From: Cytophagaceae bacterium | GTDB lineage: Bacteria; Bacteroidota; Bacteroidia; Cytophagales; Spirosomataceae | DNA length: 64,000 nt | Direction of reading: 5' to 3' | Assembly: GCA_027486845.1 (NCBI GenBank) | Contig: JAIXOL010000015.1 | Span: 1-64,000 of the forward strand | Part shown: positions 7,432-16,660 of the stretch, piece by piece | How the letters are laid out: each line of letters begins with the position of its first letter | Position numbering within the stretch: position 1 is the stretch's first letter | Program-made: the position numbers and the translations under genes | The notes under the pieces: generated by a model | Seen by the model: the letters and a program-made list of their open reading frames with translations, nothing else | The model's database searches: none | What the model was told of the DNA's origin: nothing

Positions 7432-7470
7432 AAACGCCTTATTATCAATAATATTTGATTACTAAATTAA

Positions 7471-8187
7471 TCAGAAGCTCATCGGAATATCCATCAATAA
7501 AACTTCGGCATCGCTACTTGTTTTGATTTGTATTGCCTCGGTTTCGCTCACTCCCAAAGCATCTCTACGACCTAATTTCTGACCATTTATTTCAATTTCT
7601 CCCTCCAAAACAAAAGCATAAACACCGTTTCCTTGACGTTTGATTTCGTAAGAAGTTTCAGTGCCTGTATCAAGATTTCCAAGCGAAAACCAAGCATCTT
7701 GATTAATTCCTACACCACCATCATTCGATTCGAGCGGTGAAACTACGGTCTGAAATTTATTCTTGCGTTCTTCAATCGAAAACTCTTGTTGGTCATAGCG
7801 TGGTTCAATATTTTTGAGTTTCGGAAACACCCAAATCTGCAAAAACTTTACCGCTTCGCCATGATTTTTGTTTTTTTCGGAGTGATAAATCCCCGTACCA
7901 GCCGACATGATTTGCACTTCACCTTTTTTGATGATGGCCGTATTACCCATGCTGTCTTTATGCTCTAAATCACCCGAAAGTGGAATTGAGATGATTTCCA
8001 TATTATCATGCGGGTGCGTACCAAAGCCCATTCCGCCCGAAACTGTATCATCGTTTAAGACTCTTAAAGCACCAAAATGAATTTTTTTTGGGTCGTGAAA
8101 ACCAGCAAAACTAAAAGAGTGATAACTGTTAAGCCAACCATGATTGGCATGTCCACGTTCGTTGGCGTTGTGAAATATCGTTTTCAT
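7471..8187 (-). CDS. Pirin family protein (YhhW/quercetinase-like)
   Basis: 238-residue bicupin. Start MKTIFHNANERGHANHGWLNSY is characteristic. The metal site is formed by the His residues of GFGTHPHDNMEII and GIYHSEKN; a further Glu of the cupin motif is in EVQIMSAGTG. Bacterial pirins of this type can oxidise quercetin in vitro; the natural function is uncertain. The C-terminal cupin (GVYAFVLEGEIEINGQKL) lacks the full metal set, as is usual. It is the upstream gene of a probable pair with the FMN reductase. Confidence 0.88.
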   Translation of the reverse strand: MKTIFHNANERGHANHGWLNSYHSFSFAGFHDPKKIHFGALRVLNDDTVSGGMGFGTHPHDNMEIISIPLSGDLEHKDSMGNTAIIKKGEVQIMSAGTGIYHSEKNKNHGEAVKFLQIWVFPKLKNIEPRYDQQEFSIEERKNKFQTVVSPLESNDGGVGINQDAWFSLGNLDTGTETSYEIKRQGNGVYAFVLEGEIEINGQKLGRRDALGVSETEAIQIKTSSDAEVLLMDIPMSF

Positions 8188-8321
8188 AAATAAAAATACT
8201 TGTACATTTAATGTATATACATATTTAATTTTTAATTAGTTCTTTCTTAATTAATGAAAAATAAAAAAATAACAGGTAAATACTGTAACTTATTGATAAT
8301 TAGCTGTTTGTGTCTTTTTAT

Positions 8322-8993
8322 TTATCCTTCAATCGCACGATTTAGAAAGGCAATATATGGTTGCATTGCTTTAAAACCTGCCAAAACGGTATCCGTAAAA
8401 TTAGGTTTTAAGATTTCTTTTGAATCAATAGCTGACGAAGTTGTGAAGCTTTTGAGTTTGATAAGTTCAATGGCAGGATTTGTTTCATCATAGCCTTTAG
8501 GCGGCCGAACGGTTACAGCTTCTCTATCAAGGCCATTCGGAAATGTATTTTTAAAAGCTTCGGCATTCAAAATGTTTTTAAATTCATCGAAATTATAGTC
8601 GATTTCTACTCGAATTTTCTTTAAATCATCGGGTTCTGGCATCCAAATTCCACCAGCTAGAAAACAATGATTCGGGTCAATTTGCAAATAATAACCAGCC
8701 GAATGGGCTTTTTTGCCACCTTTACTAAACGAAGCACCAAGATTAGTTTTGTAAGGGTCTTTATTTTTAGAAAAACGCACATCACGATTGATTCTAAATG
8801 TACAGTTTTTTACCTCAAGTTGGGCTTCTTCGATATCTCTATCAAATTTTTCGATGCTTTTAATGAGTTCTTGTACAACTTCGGCAAAATTTTTCTTAGC
8901 TATTTCGTAAGTTTTGCGGTTGGTATCGAACCACGGTTTATTATTGTTTTCCTTGAGTGCTGAAAGAAATTGTAATGTTTGTGCTTGAATCAT
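8322..8993 (-). CDS. DUF2461 family protein
   Basis: 223 residues matching the TIGR02453/DUF2461 family over full length: FLSALKENNNKPWFDTNRK at the N-terminus, FRINRDVRFSKNKDPYKTN in the middle, and YYLQIDPNHCFLAGGIWMPE. The family is widespread in Bacteroidota and Proteobacteria and has no established function. No signal peptide, so it is cytosolic. It lies alone; the next gene upstream starts 275 bases away. Confidence 0.85.
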   Translation of the reverse strand: MIQAQTLQFLSALKENNNKPWFDTNRKTYEIAKKNFAEVVQELIKSIEKFDRDIEEAQLEVKNCTFRINRDVRFSKNKDPYKTNLGASFSKGGKKAHSAGYYLQIDPNHCFLAGGIWMPEPDDLKKIRVEIDYNFDEFKNILNAEAFKNTFPNGLDREAVTVRPPKGYDETNPAIELIKLKSFTTSSAIDSKEILKPNFTDTVLAGFKAMQPYIAFLNRAIEG

Positions 8994-9268
8994 AATTTTG
9001 ATTTGTAAAGAGTTAATTGTATAAAACTAACAAGTCGAAACTGCTAAAAGTTTAAGAAATATTGAGTGGTTTGCATCAAAGACATGTCTTTTTCGATTTT
9101 AATTTATTCTTGTTTTGTTGACAGGTTAAAATCCAGTCCTGTAATTAAACTTCATTTTCAAATTTTGGCTATTGTCCAAAATTTGTAATATTTGTGGAGT
9201 GTTTAAAGGATTTCTATAAATTATTTACTTTAACAATTTATATAATTATTCATTGAAGATACAAATAA

Positions 9269-10135
9269 TTATTGACTGCTACTTTTTCCAATTTGGTAAC
9301 TAATTGATAGATGATTGGAAAAACCTAGAGCCGAGTGACTACTAAGGGCATAGTCGAAAATAAACTGCTTAGACTGAAAGCCAAATCCAAAATGTGCATG
9401 ATTGAGTTTGGAGGTCAGTCCAGTACGGAGATAAAAACCCTTGACGATTTGATATTCGATACCAGCCTTGATATATGTAGGTAGTTCTATATTTTTTTCT
9501 GCTTCGGCCACCAATAAAATCTGTTTTGTTGGCGTAAAAGAAAGCCCTAAACGCAAGATTGATGGAATATGCTGCGACGCAAACAGTTTTGCACCAGTTA
9601 GATTGTAGGCATGAAAGCCAAGTTGTATTTTAGAACTTATTTTAGTCATTACTCCGAACTCGGTCAACAAAGTGTTTTTCGAAGTAAAATTTTCGATAGC
9701 TGCTTGAAAATAACTTACCTTTAGCCCCAATGAAATCATATTCGTACTTTTTCCGATAGCCAAGCCAAGTTTCTGCTCGTTATAAAGTTTATCACCAAAA
9801 CGCTCTATACCAAGTCCGATATTTACAAATTTAGTATTGTAATTGCTTGATAATGAGAGCGTTTGTAGACCTGCAATATTATAGCGTGAGTGATAAGAAG
9901 TACTTATGAAGTTTTCTTTTAGAAAGCCCAAACCAGCAGGATTATTGAATACAGAGTTGTGGTCGGCCAAGGCTGCGGTAGTGTTGCCCATTCCCCAACT
10001 TTTCGCTCCGATAGGAAACGGTTCCCCTGATGCTAAAATCAAATTGGTTTTCAAAAGAAAAATCATTCCGTAGAAAACGAGTGTTTTCCACTTTGCGATA
10101 AGTTTTTGATAATAAACAGCAATTGATTTTGACAT
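9269..10135 (-). CDS. PorV/PorQ-like outer-membrane beta-barrel protein
   Basis: 288 residues. A hydrophobic signal region (residues about 16-36) is followed by GAKSWGMGNTTAALADHNSV then FNNPAGLGFL, the hallmark N-terminal hatch segment of PorV/PorQ and FadL-like barrels. The rest alternates polar and hydrophobic residues as beta strands and ends in an aromatic-rich strand. PorV-type proteins act in type IX secretion or as general outer-membrane porins; this one cannot be tied to secretion without its neighbours, and no other T9SS gene is nearby. Upstream there is a terminator of the preceding gene, so it probably has its own promoter. Confidence 0.75.
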   Translation of the reverse strand: MSKSIAVYYQKLIAKWKTLVFYGMIFLLKTNLILASGEPFPIGAKSWGMGNTTAALADHNSVFNNPAGLGFLKENFISTSYHSRYNIAGLQTLSLSSNYNTKFVNIGLGIERFGDKLYNEQKLGLAIGKSTNMISLGLKVSYFQAAIENFTSKNTLLTEFGVMTKISSKIQLGFHAYNLTGAKLFASQHIPSILRLGLSFTPTKQILLVAEAEKNIELPTYIKAGIEYQIVKGFYLRTGLTSKLNHAHFGFGFQSKQFIFDYALSSHSALGFSNHLSISYQIGKSSSQ

Positions 10136-10186
10136 TTCTCTAAATTTTGGGCAAAATAGAGAAATCTCAAGAATTTGACAAATAAA

Positions 10187-10215
10187 AAAGTCAAATGGAA
10201 CGCTCCTTTGACTTT
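10187..10215 (-). terminator. Terminator after the proline-rich protein gene
   Basis: AAAGTCAAA (10187-10195) pairs with TTTGACTTT (10207-10215), extended by GGA/TCC. On the minus strand a T run follows directly, as in an intrinsic terminator. Confidence 0.8.
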
Positions 10216-10246
10216 CTTTTTATTTTTTTGTAAAACTGTGGACTGT

Positions 10247-11506
10247 TTAATTAAATCTACGTTTTATGATATCAATAAATTCTTCGGCTTCTGCTCCGGT
10301 AATATCCCACATATAGCGAGGAACATATTTTTTCAAAATCAATTCTTTGGCTTCACTAAAATCTTTGCAAAGTTCGAGTTCTTCGAGTGCATGTGAGAAA
10401 GATTGAATATTTCCGCCAAAAAGATTATTGGTAAACAAAAAGCGTTGATTCAATGAAATAGCACCCGTAATTCCTTCGATTCGAGAGTTTTGGTGATAAT
10501 CCAACACCGATTTGCTTGATTTAGCTTGGTCATTCACTGATTTTTTTTCGCTAGCCAATTTTTCATTTAGTCTAATTTCTTCAGCTTCTTTTGGTACTAA
10601 TCTTTCCACAGTAGCTTCATTTATTCTTGGGGAAAGTGATTCTACTTTTTGCTCGTAAATTGGTTTTGGCTCTGGTCTTTGCATGACAGCAGGAGCAACC
10701 TCTACAGGTTTTTCTATAAAAACAGCTGCAGGCTCAATTTGACGCTCAACAACAGGAGGAGGTGTTTCGATAATCCTTTCTACTATTGGATATTGCTGAA
10801 AGTATGTTTGTGGTATTTCTGCACTTGGCTGAGGTGTTGGAACTGCAAAATCAAAGAATGAAGTATTTGTATCAATTACTTTTGGTGCTTCTTTGCTTGA
10901 AACTAATTCTTCTGGCATCGGTATAATTTCGGCAAACTGAGCCAAATATTTATCTGGATTTTCAATCGATAGTGGTGTTTCTTCGAGCCAAGTCATTGCT
11001 TGATTGGCAAATACAAATTCTTGACCGTTGAGTTTTTCGGCTATTTGGGGTAAAATGTCTTTGTTAATCAGAATATATTTAGTGAGCGGACGGATATTTT
11101 CCTGACTAAACTTAAAATTTGGCAAGTCACGCATTAATTCTTTGTAGAATGTTTGCGGTTCGAGAATAAGTACTAACGTTTCGCCAACCGAATCGACTAA
11201 AAGAGGCTCAAAATGCTCTCTTTTTATGAAAATATGTTGAGAAACGGTATTCATGAAAGATTTGAGGGCTTGCTGAACTTCCGGAGCATTAAAATCAAAA
11301 TATGGACTACGAAGACGTTGGTTATCGGCTTGCCACTTATCGAATAAAGCCTTGATAGTAAGCATATTTACTTGCTGTAGACTCGTTAAGTTAAGCACCT
11401 GCTTCCCCGTTATACTGCTGTTTTCGGCAAAAAAATCATTACATACCTTAGCGGCAAAAGCCTTACTGTATCTCTCGACAGCGGACAAATTCAATTTGTT
11501 CGACAT
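10247..11506 (-). CDS. Uncharacterised Bacteroidota protein with proline-rich linker
   Basis: 419 residues in three parts. Residues 1 to about 205 look globular and helical. About 210-325 is a low-complexity Pro/Glu/Val-rich linker (for example ETPPPVVERQIEPA). The C-terminal 75 residues are compact (GAISLNQRFLFTNNLFGGN then a helical tail ending DIIKRRF). A C-terminal segment of this form is recognisable in hypothetical proteins of many Bacteroidota and has no known function. No signal peptide or membrane segment is seen, so it is probably cytosolic. The linker suggests a scaffold or docking role, but that is speculation. Confidence 0.7.
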   Translation of the reverse strand: MSNKLNLSAVERYSKAFAAKVCNDFFAENSSITGKQVLNLTSLQQVNMLTIKALFDKWQADNQRLRSPYFDFNAPEVQQALKSFMNTVSQHIFIKREHFEPLLVDSVGETLVLILEPQTFYKELMRDLPNFKFSQENIRPLTKYILINKDILPQIAEKLNGQEFVFANQAMTWLEETPLSIENPDKYLAQFAEIIPMPEELVSSKEAPKVIDTNTSFFDFAVPTPQPSAEIPQTYFQQYPIVERIIETPPPVVERQIEPAAVFIEKPVEVAPAVMQRPEPKPIYEQKVESLSPRINEATVERLVPKEAEEIRLNEKLASEKKSVNDQAKSSKSVLDYHQNSRIEGITGAISLNQRFLFTNNLFGGNIQSFSHALEELELCKDFSEAKELILKKYVPRYMWDITGAEAEEFIDIIKRRFN

Positions 11507-11633
11507 TAGTAAATTCGTTTTTTTTGTGTTTTATTAGTGGTTGGCTATAGTTTTAGCTAAAAAAGCTAATCGACAACAAAATTAACGCAACTTTGTTGCC
11601 AGTTTTTACAAGAACGAAAAAAATAATTAAATA

Positions 11634-12209
11634 ATGTTTATTGAACCAAAAAGAGGACGAATCCACGAGCAAAGAACTGGCTGGATAGAAGTGGTTTGCG
11701 GCTCAATGTTTTCAGGGAAAACTGAAGAGTTGATTCGCCGACTAAATCGTGCAAAAATAGCGAAACAAAAGGTTGAAATCTTTAAACCCGCTATTGATGT
11801 GCGTTACCATGAAGTTGATATTGTATCGCACAACCAAACAGCGATTCGTTCAACACCCGTACATTCATCAGAGGAAATTTTATTAATGACCTATGACTGC
11901 GAAGTTGTTGGCATTGACGAAGCTCAATTTTTTGATGCAGGAATTGTGGACGTAGTTAATAAATTGGCTGAAAATGGTAAGCGAGTTATCATTGCTGGTT
12001 TGGATATGGATTCGCGTGGAATTCCGTTTGGTCCAATGCCAAATTTAATGTCGATAGCCGAATATGTGACCAAAGTACACGCTATTTGTGTAGTATGTGG
12101 AGATATTGCTAATTATTCTTACCGAAAAGTACCTAATCAACAACAAGTAATGCTCGGAGAATCAGATTCATATGAAGCAAGATGTAGAAAATGTTTTCAT
12201 GCTGGATAA
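11634..12209 (+). CDS. tdk: Thymidine kinase (type II)
   Basis: 191 residues. Walker A is GSMFSGKT (residues 23-30), IDEAQFF carries the DEAQ motif, [12 protein letters not shown] is the lid region and four Cys in AICVVCGD and ARCRKCF bind zinc. Phosphorylates thymidine to dTMP in nucleotide salvage. Typical length for the family. The start at ATG 11634 fits the Bacteroidota N-terminus (MFIEPKRG then [15 protein letters not shown]). Confidence 0.95.
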   Translation: MFIEPKRGRIHEQRTGWIEVVCGSMFSGKTEELIRRLNRAKIAKQKVEIFKPAIDVRYHEVDIVSHNQTAIRSTPVHSSEEILLMTYDCEVVGIDEAQFFDAGIVDVVNKLAENGKRVIIAGLDMDSRGIPFGPMPNLMSIAEYVTKVHAICVVCGDIANYSYRKVPNQQQVMLGESDSYEARCRKCFHAG

Positions 12210-12213
12210 CACA

Positions 12214-12245
12214 AACTGTGGCTCACTTTTAAGTGTGCCACAGTT
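12214..12245. terminator. Bidirectional terminator between tdk and xylB
   Basis: AACTGTGGC-T-CACTT (12214-12228) pairs with AAGTG-T-GCCACAGTT (12231-12245), with one central mismatch and a two-base loop. It lies between two convergent genes. Its core resembles stem-loops at 38780-38810 and 59792-59824. Confidence 0.75.
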
Positions 12246-12255
12246 GCTCGAAAAA

Positions 12256-13737
12256 TTATTTCTCCAAAACTGCCTTCCAACTCTCATAAACTACTTGATA
12301 TTCAGCTACTTGTGAAGTATTTGGTTCGATTACTTTCAACTTAGTGAGTTTACTCATGGCTTCTTTTGGTGAGCTATAAATTCCTACACCAAAACCTGCT
12401 CCAAGAGCCGCACCTTTTGCTCCGTCGGTGTCGTATAACTCAACAGGCGTATTTGTTACATTTACAAGAGCATTGCTAAAAATATCGCTTAAAAACATAT
12501 TTGCATTTCCTGCACGAATCACCTTTGGAATTACTCCATTGGCTTGCATGAGTTCAAATCCATAATGCAACGAAAATGCAATTCCTTCTTGTGCTGCACG
12601 GAAAATATGATTTCTTGAATGAACATTAAAGTTTAGATTTTGAAACGAAGCTCCTAAAATACGATTATTCAATAGACGTTCGGCACCGTTGCCGAAAGGC
12701 ATCACTAAAAGGCCATTACTGCCAATTGGAGCTTGGGCAGCCAATTGGTTCATTTCTACATAATTTAGATTATTCCCAAAATTTTCTTTTACCCAACGGT
12801 TCAAAATGCCAGTTCCATTAATACAAAGCAAAATTCCGATACGAGTAGTATCTTCGGTTAGTTGATGGTTGACGTGAGCAAACGAATTTATACGAGATTG
12901 TGGGTCATACGAAACTTGGTCGCTTACGGCATAAACCACGCCCGAAGTTCCAGCAGTTGCTGCAATTTCGCCAGGTTCTAAAACATCCAACGACAGAGCG
13001 TTGTTTGGTTGGTCACCTGCTTTGTAAGTTACTGGAATTCCTTCCTTTAGACCTAAATGTTGAGCAATTTCACTCGTTACTTCGCCATGATTACTGAAAA
13101 CTGGCTTTATTTCTGGAATCAAAGAATCATCAAAACCATAATAATCCATCACATCAACCGAAACTTCATTGGCTTGAAAATCCCAGAAAATACCTTCCGA
13201 AAGTCCAGAATTTGAAGTGGTGATGGCATCGGTGAGCATCATGGCAATATAATCGCCTGGCAACATGATTTTGTCGCATTGCTCATAAATATGTGGCTCG
13301 TTGGCTTTTACCCAAGCGAGTTTTGAAGCTGTGAAATTTCCAGGTGAATTAAGCAAATGATTCAGACAAACATCTTCTCCAATATCAGAAAAAGCCTTTG
13401 CTCCAATTTCAACAGCACGGCTATCGCACCAAATGATTGATGGACGCAACACTTTTTTGTTTTTATCGACCATCACCAAGCCGTGCATTTGATAAGCAAT
13501 ACCAATCGCACCGATGTTTTGAGGGTCAAAAACTTTGGAGGTGTTTACACGTTTGATTGCTTCGATAGTATTTGCCCACCACATTTCGGGGTCTTGTTCG
13601 GCCCAACCTGCTTGCGGAGACGAGATGCTCGCTTCGACATCGGGGTATTGTGCCGAAGCGATAACTTGTTGTGTATCAGCATCTACAACCGATGCTTTGA
13701 TGGATGATGTGCCAATGTCAATGCCGAGTAATAACAT
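12256..13737 (-). CDS. xylB: Xylulokinase (FGGY kinase)
   Basis: 493 residues, normal length. ATP-site phosphate loop GIDIGTSSIKASV at the N-terminus; QMHGLVMVD and IIWCDSRA are the substrate side; NSPGNFTASKLAWVK and KIMLPGDYIAMMLT are typical of xylulokinases. The C-terminal domain has GAKGAALGAG. It phosphorylates D-xylulose to xylulose-5-phosphate for the pentose phosphate pathway. No xylose isomerase gene lies beside it in this window. It has its own well-formed promoter. Confidence 0.9.
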   Translation of the reverse strand: MLLLGIDIGTSSIKASVVDADTQQVIASAQYPDVEASISSPQAGWAEQDPEMWWANTIEAIKRVNTSKVFDPQNIGAIGIAYQMHGLVMVDKNKKVLRPSIIWCDSRAVEIGAKAFSDIGEDVCLNHLLNSPGNFTASKLAWVKANEPHIYEQCDKIMLPGDYIAMMLTDAITTSNSGLSEGIFWDFQANEVSVDVMDYYGFDDSLIPEIKPVFSNHGEVTSEIAQHLGLKEGIPVTYKAGDQPNNALSLDVLEPGEIAATAGTSGVVYAVSDQVSYDPQSRINSFAHVNHQLTEDTTRIGILLCINGTGILNRWVKENFGNNLNYVEMNQLAAQAPIGSNGLLVMPFGNGAERLLNNRILGASFQNLNFNVHSRNHIFRAAQEGIAFSLHYGFELMQANGVIPKVIRAGNANMFLSDIFSNALVNVTNTPVELYDTDGAKGAALGAGFGVGIYSSPKEAMSKLTKLKVIEPNTSQVAEYQVVYESWKAVLEK

Positions 13738-13757
13738 GATGAGGGGTTTTTAATTGT

Positions 13758-13788
13758 CAAAGTTACAATTATTTTTTGTTGGTGCAAA
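13758..13788 (-). promoter_or_regulatory. Bacteroidota-type promoter of xylB
   Basis: On the minus strand TTTG (13788-13785), 19 bases, then TAACTTTG (13765-13758), a perfect match to TTG-N17-23-TAnnTTTG. The start codon is 20 bases further on, leaving a very short leader. Confidence 0.8.
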
Positions 13789-13804
13789 ATTGAGGATTTT
13801 TCTA

Positions 13805-13828
13805 TTGCCTTCGACTCCGCTCAGGCAA
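13805..13828. repeat. Stem-loop with core CCTTCGACTCCGCTCAGG
   Basis: TTGCCT and AGGCAA pair around TCGACTCCGCTC. The 18-base core (13808-13825) is identical to 32579-32596. Confidence 0.75.
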
Positions 13829-13964
13829 CGAAAAATACTTCTGTGGTTAATTAAAGTTCTTCGGTTGGTGAGTGAAGTGGTCAGCCGCCGCTGTCGAGCA
13901 AATCGAAGAAGTTGGTTCTTCCCCACAAAATACCGTAATTTGTATTCAATTTTAAAACGAACTC

Positions 13965-15521
13965 GTGCAGAATAATTATTATTTCCTTCGTCAACTTACC
14001 AAGCAAATCGAAACCAAGATTGTGGGTTTGAAGCTAATGGAATGCTTTAGTCAAGAAAAAGATGAATTGGTTTTTGGTTTTGCAGCGGCTCGTGGAAAAA
14101 ACCGAAACTACAAAGAGTTTTATATCAAAGCCGTCATTTTGCCCGATTTTGCTTCATTATATTTTACCGATAAATTTGAGCGTGCTAGACGCAATAGCGT
14201 TGATTTGTTTGAGCAGTTAATGGATTTGGAAGTTACTGGTGTCAGGCAATTTCTAAATGAACGTTGTTTTTCGATTGATTTTGAGCAAGACTTTTCGATT
14301 GTTTTTAAAATGTATGGTACTCGATCGAATCTTATTTTATGCCATAATCAGGAAGTAATTGAGCTTTTTCATAGCCGAATTATAAGTGATAAAAACTTGA
14401 TAATTAATGAGTTAGATAGGAAAATCGACCAATCTTATGAGTGTTTTTTGAGCGAAAAACAAGATTATAGAAAACTATTTCCAACATTCGGGAAGCTTGT
14501 CAATGCTCAGTTAGAAGTTGGTAAAAGCACTTGGGAAGATATTCGGAAAATAGTTGATCAGCTCGAAAATCCTCGTTATTATTTAGTTCGTTGGGAGCAT
14601 CAATTGCATCTCTCTTTGTTGCCACTTGGCGAAATTATTCAGGAATTTGAGCAGCCAATTGAGGCCATGAACGCCTTTTACATTGCTTATAATAAGGTAA
14701 ATACGCTCGATGATGAAAAGGTAGAGGTTTTGCGAAAATTAACTAAAGAAAAAAAACAAACCGAAGCTTATCTACAAAATTCGTATCAACGCATGGAATC
14801 GCTTGATTCGGATGTGAAAAATGAAGAAATTGGGCATATTTTGATGGCAAATTTGCACCAAATCGAAGAGCGAACCGAACAAGTGAAGTTGTTTGATTTT
14901 TATCGAAATCAAAACATCATAATCAAACTTCGGTCAGACCTTTCGCCACAAAAGAATGCCGAAAATTTTTACCGAAAATCAAAAAACGAAAAAATTGAAC
15001 TCGAAAAATTGATGGAAAATATCGAAAATAGAGAACAATTATTGACGGTTATTAATAATTATATTGAGAATATTGAAGCTGCTGAAAATCTAAAAACTTT
15101 GCGTAGTTATCTGAAAGTCAATGGGTTATCGCCAAATACAAAACTCAAAATTCAATCTTACAAAGAATTATTTAAGCGTTTTGAAGTTGAAGGATTCGAG
15201 ATTTTGGTCGGTAAAAATTCAAAAAACAATGATTTGCTTACACAGCAATACGCCTATAAAGAAGACCTTTGGCTGCACGCACGTGATGCAACAGGTTCGC
15301 ATGTGGTGCTGAAATATCGGGCGGGTAAAAAATTTCCGAACTCAGTCATTGAAACGGCGGCTTCTTTGGCGGCGTATTTTTCTAAACGAAGAAATGAAAC
15401 GTTGGCTCCTGTAATTGTAACTCCCAAAAAATTTGTAAGAAAACCCAAAGGCTCTGCCGACGGACAAGTTATCGTAGAAAAAGAAGAAGTGGTTATGGTA
15501 GAACCGAAGCTGATTCAATGA
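13965..15521 (+). CDS. rqcH: NFACT family ribosome-rescue protein (RqcH/Rqc2)
   Basis: 518 residues. The start is a GTG at 13965: it gives the family N-terminus (Q)NNYYFLRQLTKQIE, and no ATG fits. NFACT-N domain in the first 200 residues, a central coiled coil, then the NFACT-R domain: FEILVGKNSKNNDLLTQQY, DLWLHARDATGSHVVLK, VIETAASLAAYFSKRR and VTPKKFVRKPKGSADGQV. RqcH binds obstructed 50S-peptidyl-tRNA and adds C-terminal alanine tails that target the chain for degradation. Its partner RqcP is not adjacent. Confidence 0.9.
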   Translation: MQNNYYFLRQLTKQIETKIVGLKLMECFSQEKDELVFGFAAARGKNRNYKEFYIKAVILPDFASLYFTDKFERARRNSVDLFEQLMDLEVTGVRQFLNERCFSIDFEQDFSIVFKMYGTRSNLILCHNQEVIELFHSRIISDKNLIINELDRKIDQSYECFLSEKQDYRKLFPTFGKLVNAQLEVGKSTWEDIRKIVDQLENPRYYLVRWEHQLHLSLLPLGEIIQEFEQPIEAMNAFYIAYNKVNTLDDEKVEVLRKLTKEKKQTEAYLQNSYQRMESLDSDVKNEEIGHILMANLHQIEERTEQVKLFDFYRNQNIIIKLRSDLSPQKNAENFYRKSKNEKIELEKLMENIENREQLLTVINNYIENIEAAENLKTLRSYLKVNGLSPNTKLKIQSYKELFKRFEVEGFEILVGKNSKNNDLLTQQYAYKEDLWLHARDATGSHVVLKYRAGKKFPNSVIETAASLAAYFSKRRNETLAPVIVTPKKFVRKPKGSADGQVIVEKEEVVMVEPKLIQ

Positions 15522-15538
15522 GTGCCATAGTGGAACTG

Positions 15539-15576
15539 AATGATAGAATGAGTGAATGTTTTTTTATTCTATCATT
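15539..15576. terminator. Stem-loop after rqcH
   Basis: AATGATAGAAT (15539-15549) pairs perfectly with ATTCTATCATT (15566-15576) around a T-rich loop, 17 bases past the rqcH stop. A related ATTCTATCATTGAAA sequence occurs near 63050. Confidence 0.6.
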
Positions 15577-15622
15577 GAAAATTAAATACTTTCCAACCTT
15601 TTTAAAACAAAAACAGTCATAT

Positions 15623-15907
15623 ATGTCAAACAACGATATTTTAAAGAAACTCCGTGTTGCTTTGCAGCTACGTGACGACCAAATAGTAGAGGTTTTGAAA
15701 CTGGCCAATTTTAATGCCTCAAAAGCCGAAATCGGTGCTTTTTTTAGAGATAAAGAACACCCCAATTTTAAACCTTGTGGCGACCAAATCCTGAGAAATT
15801 TTCTTGATGGACTAATTATACATTTGCGTGGGCCAAAAGAAGATAAAAAGCCGTCAATTGTTAAAAGCAAAATTTTGGCTCAAGACCCCAAAACGCCTAT
15901 CAAATAG
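15623..15907 (+). CDS. DUF1456 (YehS-like) protein, single repeat
   Basis: 94 residues from ATG 15623; the longer frame from 15518 runs through the stem-loop after rqcH and adds no family sequence. It matches one DUF1456 unit: ILKKLRVALQLRDDQIVEVL, ASKAEIGAFFRDKEHPNF and CGDQILRNFLDGLIIHLRG. E. coli YehS has two such units in about 155 residues; this short form corresponds to the second unit. Function unknown; the repeat resembles a small helical DNA/RNA-binding fold only by inference. The tail is Lys/Pro rich. Confidence 0.8.
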   Translation: MSNNDILKKLRVALQLRDDQIVEVLKLANFNASKAEIGAFFRDKEHPNFKPCGDQILRNFLDGLIIHLRGPKEDKKPSIVKSKILAQDPKTPIK

Positions 15908-15953
15908 TATTATGTATAGTGTTGGCGGGCGTTTCTCAAAAAGACAGATTATT

Positions 15954-15961
15954 TACTTTTG
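15954..15961 (+). promoter_or_regulatory. Candidate -7 box for the lipoprotein gene
   Basis: TACTTTTG matches TAnnTTTG and lies 31 bases before ATG 15993. A convincing -33 TTG at the right distance was not found. Confidence 0.4.
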
Positions 15962-15992
15962 AAGTTTTCCTTCATTAAACCTTTGCAATACT

Positions 15993-16640
15993 ATGAGATT
16001 ATTATCGCAAAAAATCTTCATGGGCATCGTCTGCCTATGTGTTTTGGCCTGTGAGCCATTTTCAAAGGAAACAGCTTTTCCTAAAAACATTGTAATTGTA
16101 CAAAAAGATACGGTGGTGGTAAAAGTTGATTCAGTAAAAATAATATCCATACAAGATTCGATAAAGAAAACAGGCGAAGGTGTGCAGATTTTTGAGTTTT
16201 ATGATATCACTTCACCCGATATTTCAATCAATTTTCCTTCACACAGTATTGTATCGATTCCTGTTAATATTGTCGGAAAAGATGTTGGTGTGGCGAATAG
16301 TTTTTGTGAATATTGGCTATATACCAAAGATGGAAAGTTGGTTTGCTATTGCAAAAATACAGTCAGTGGTCTGCATCCTGTTTATGCCAACAGTTTCAAT
16401 CATAATAACCATTTATCAGAGTTTACTAAGAAAATCGCTTACGGAGACTATCGTTTGGTGTATAAAAACATTTCAAAAGTACCTGTAAGACAAAATTTGA
16501 TTTTTGGAACAATTATCAGTGAAAGTAAAGACCAAATTGACGTAAAAGTCGATACTGGTGAAACTCGTGAGTATTGGATAAAGATATATCCATCAACGAG
16601 CGATTTCAAGATGAATAATAATAATAAAGAAAAATTATAG
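15993..16640 (+). CDS. Putative lipoprotein of unknown function
   Basis: 215 residues with a lipoprotein signal peptide: hydrophobic IFMGIVCLCVLAC with lipobox LAC, so acylation at that Cys is expected, placing it on the membrane. The mature part is beta-rich and contains a Cys cluster (FCEYW and VCYCKN). I do not recognise the family. It precedes an RluF-like gene by 20 bases and may share its transcript, but no functional link is evident. Confidence 0.65.
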   Translation: MRLLSQKIFMGIVCLCVLACEPFSKETAFPKNIVIVQKDTVVVKVDSVKIISIQDSIKKTGEGVQIFEFYDITSPDISINFPSHSIVSIPVNIVGKDVGVANSFCEYWLYTKDGKLVCYCKNTVSGLHPVYANSFNHNNHLSEFTKKIAYGDYRLVYKNISKVPVRQNLIFGTIISESKDQIDVKVDTGETREYWIKIYPSTSDFKMNNNNKEKL

Positions 16641-16660
16641 TTGACTGTTGACAAAGAAAA

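Noticed and set aside
9269-10135. Evidence for a type IX secretion locus from the PorV/PorQ-like protein
   Set aside because: No other T9SS gene lies nearby and no protein here shows a clear T9SS C-terminal sorting domain.
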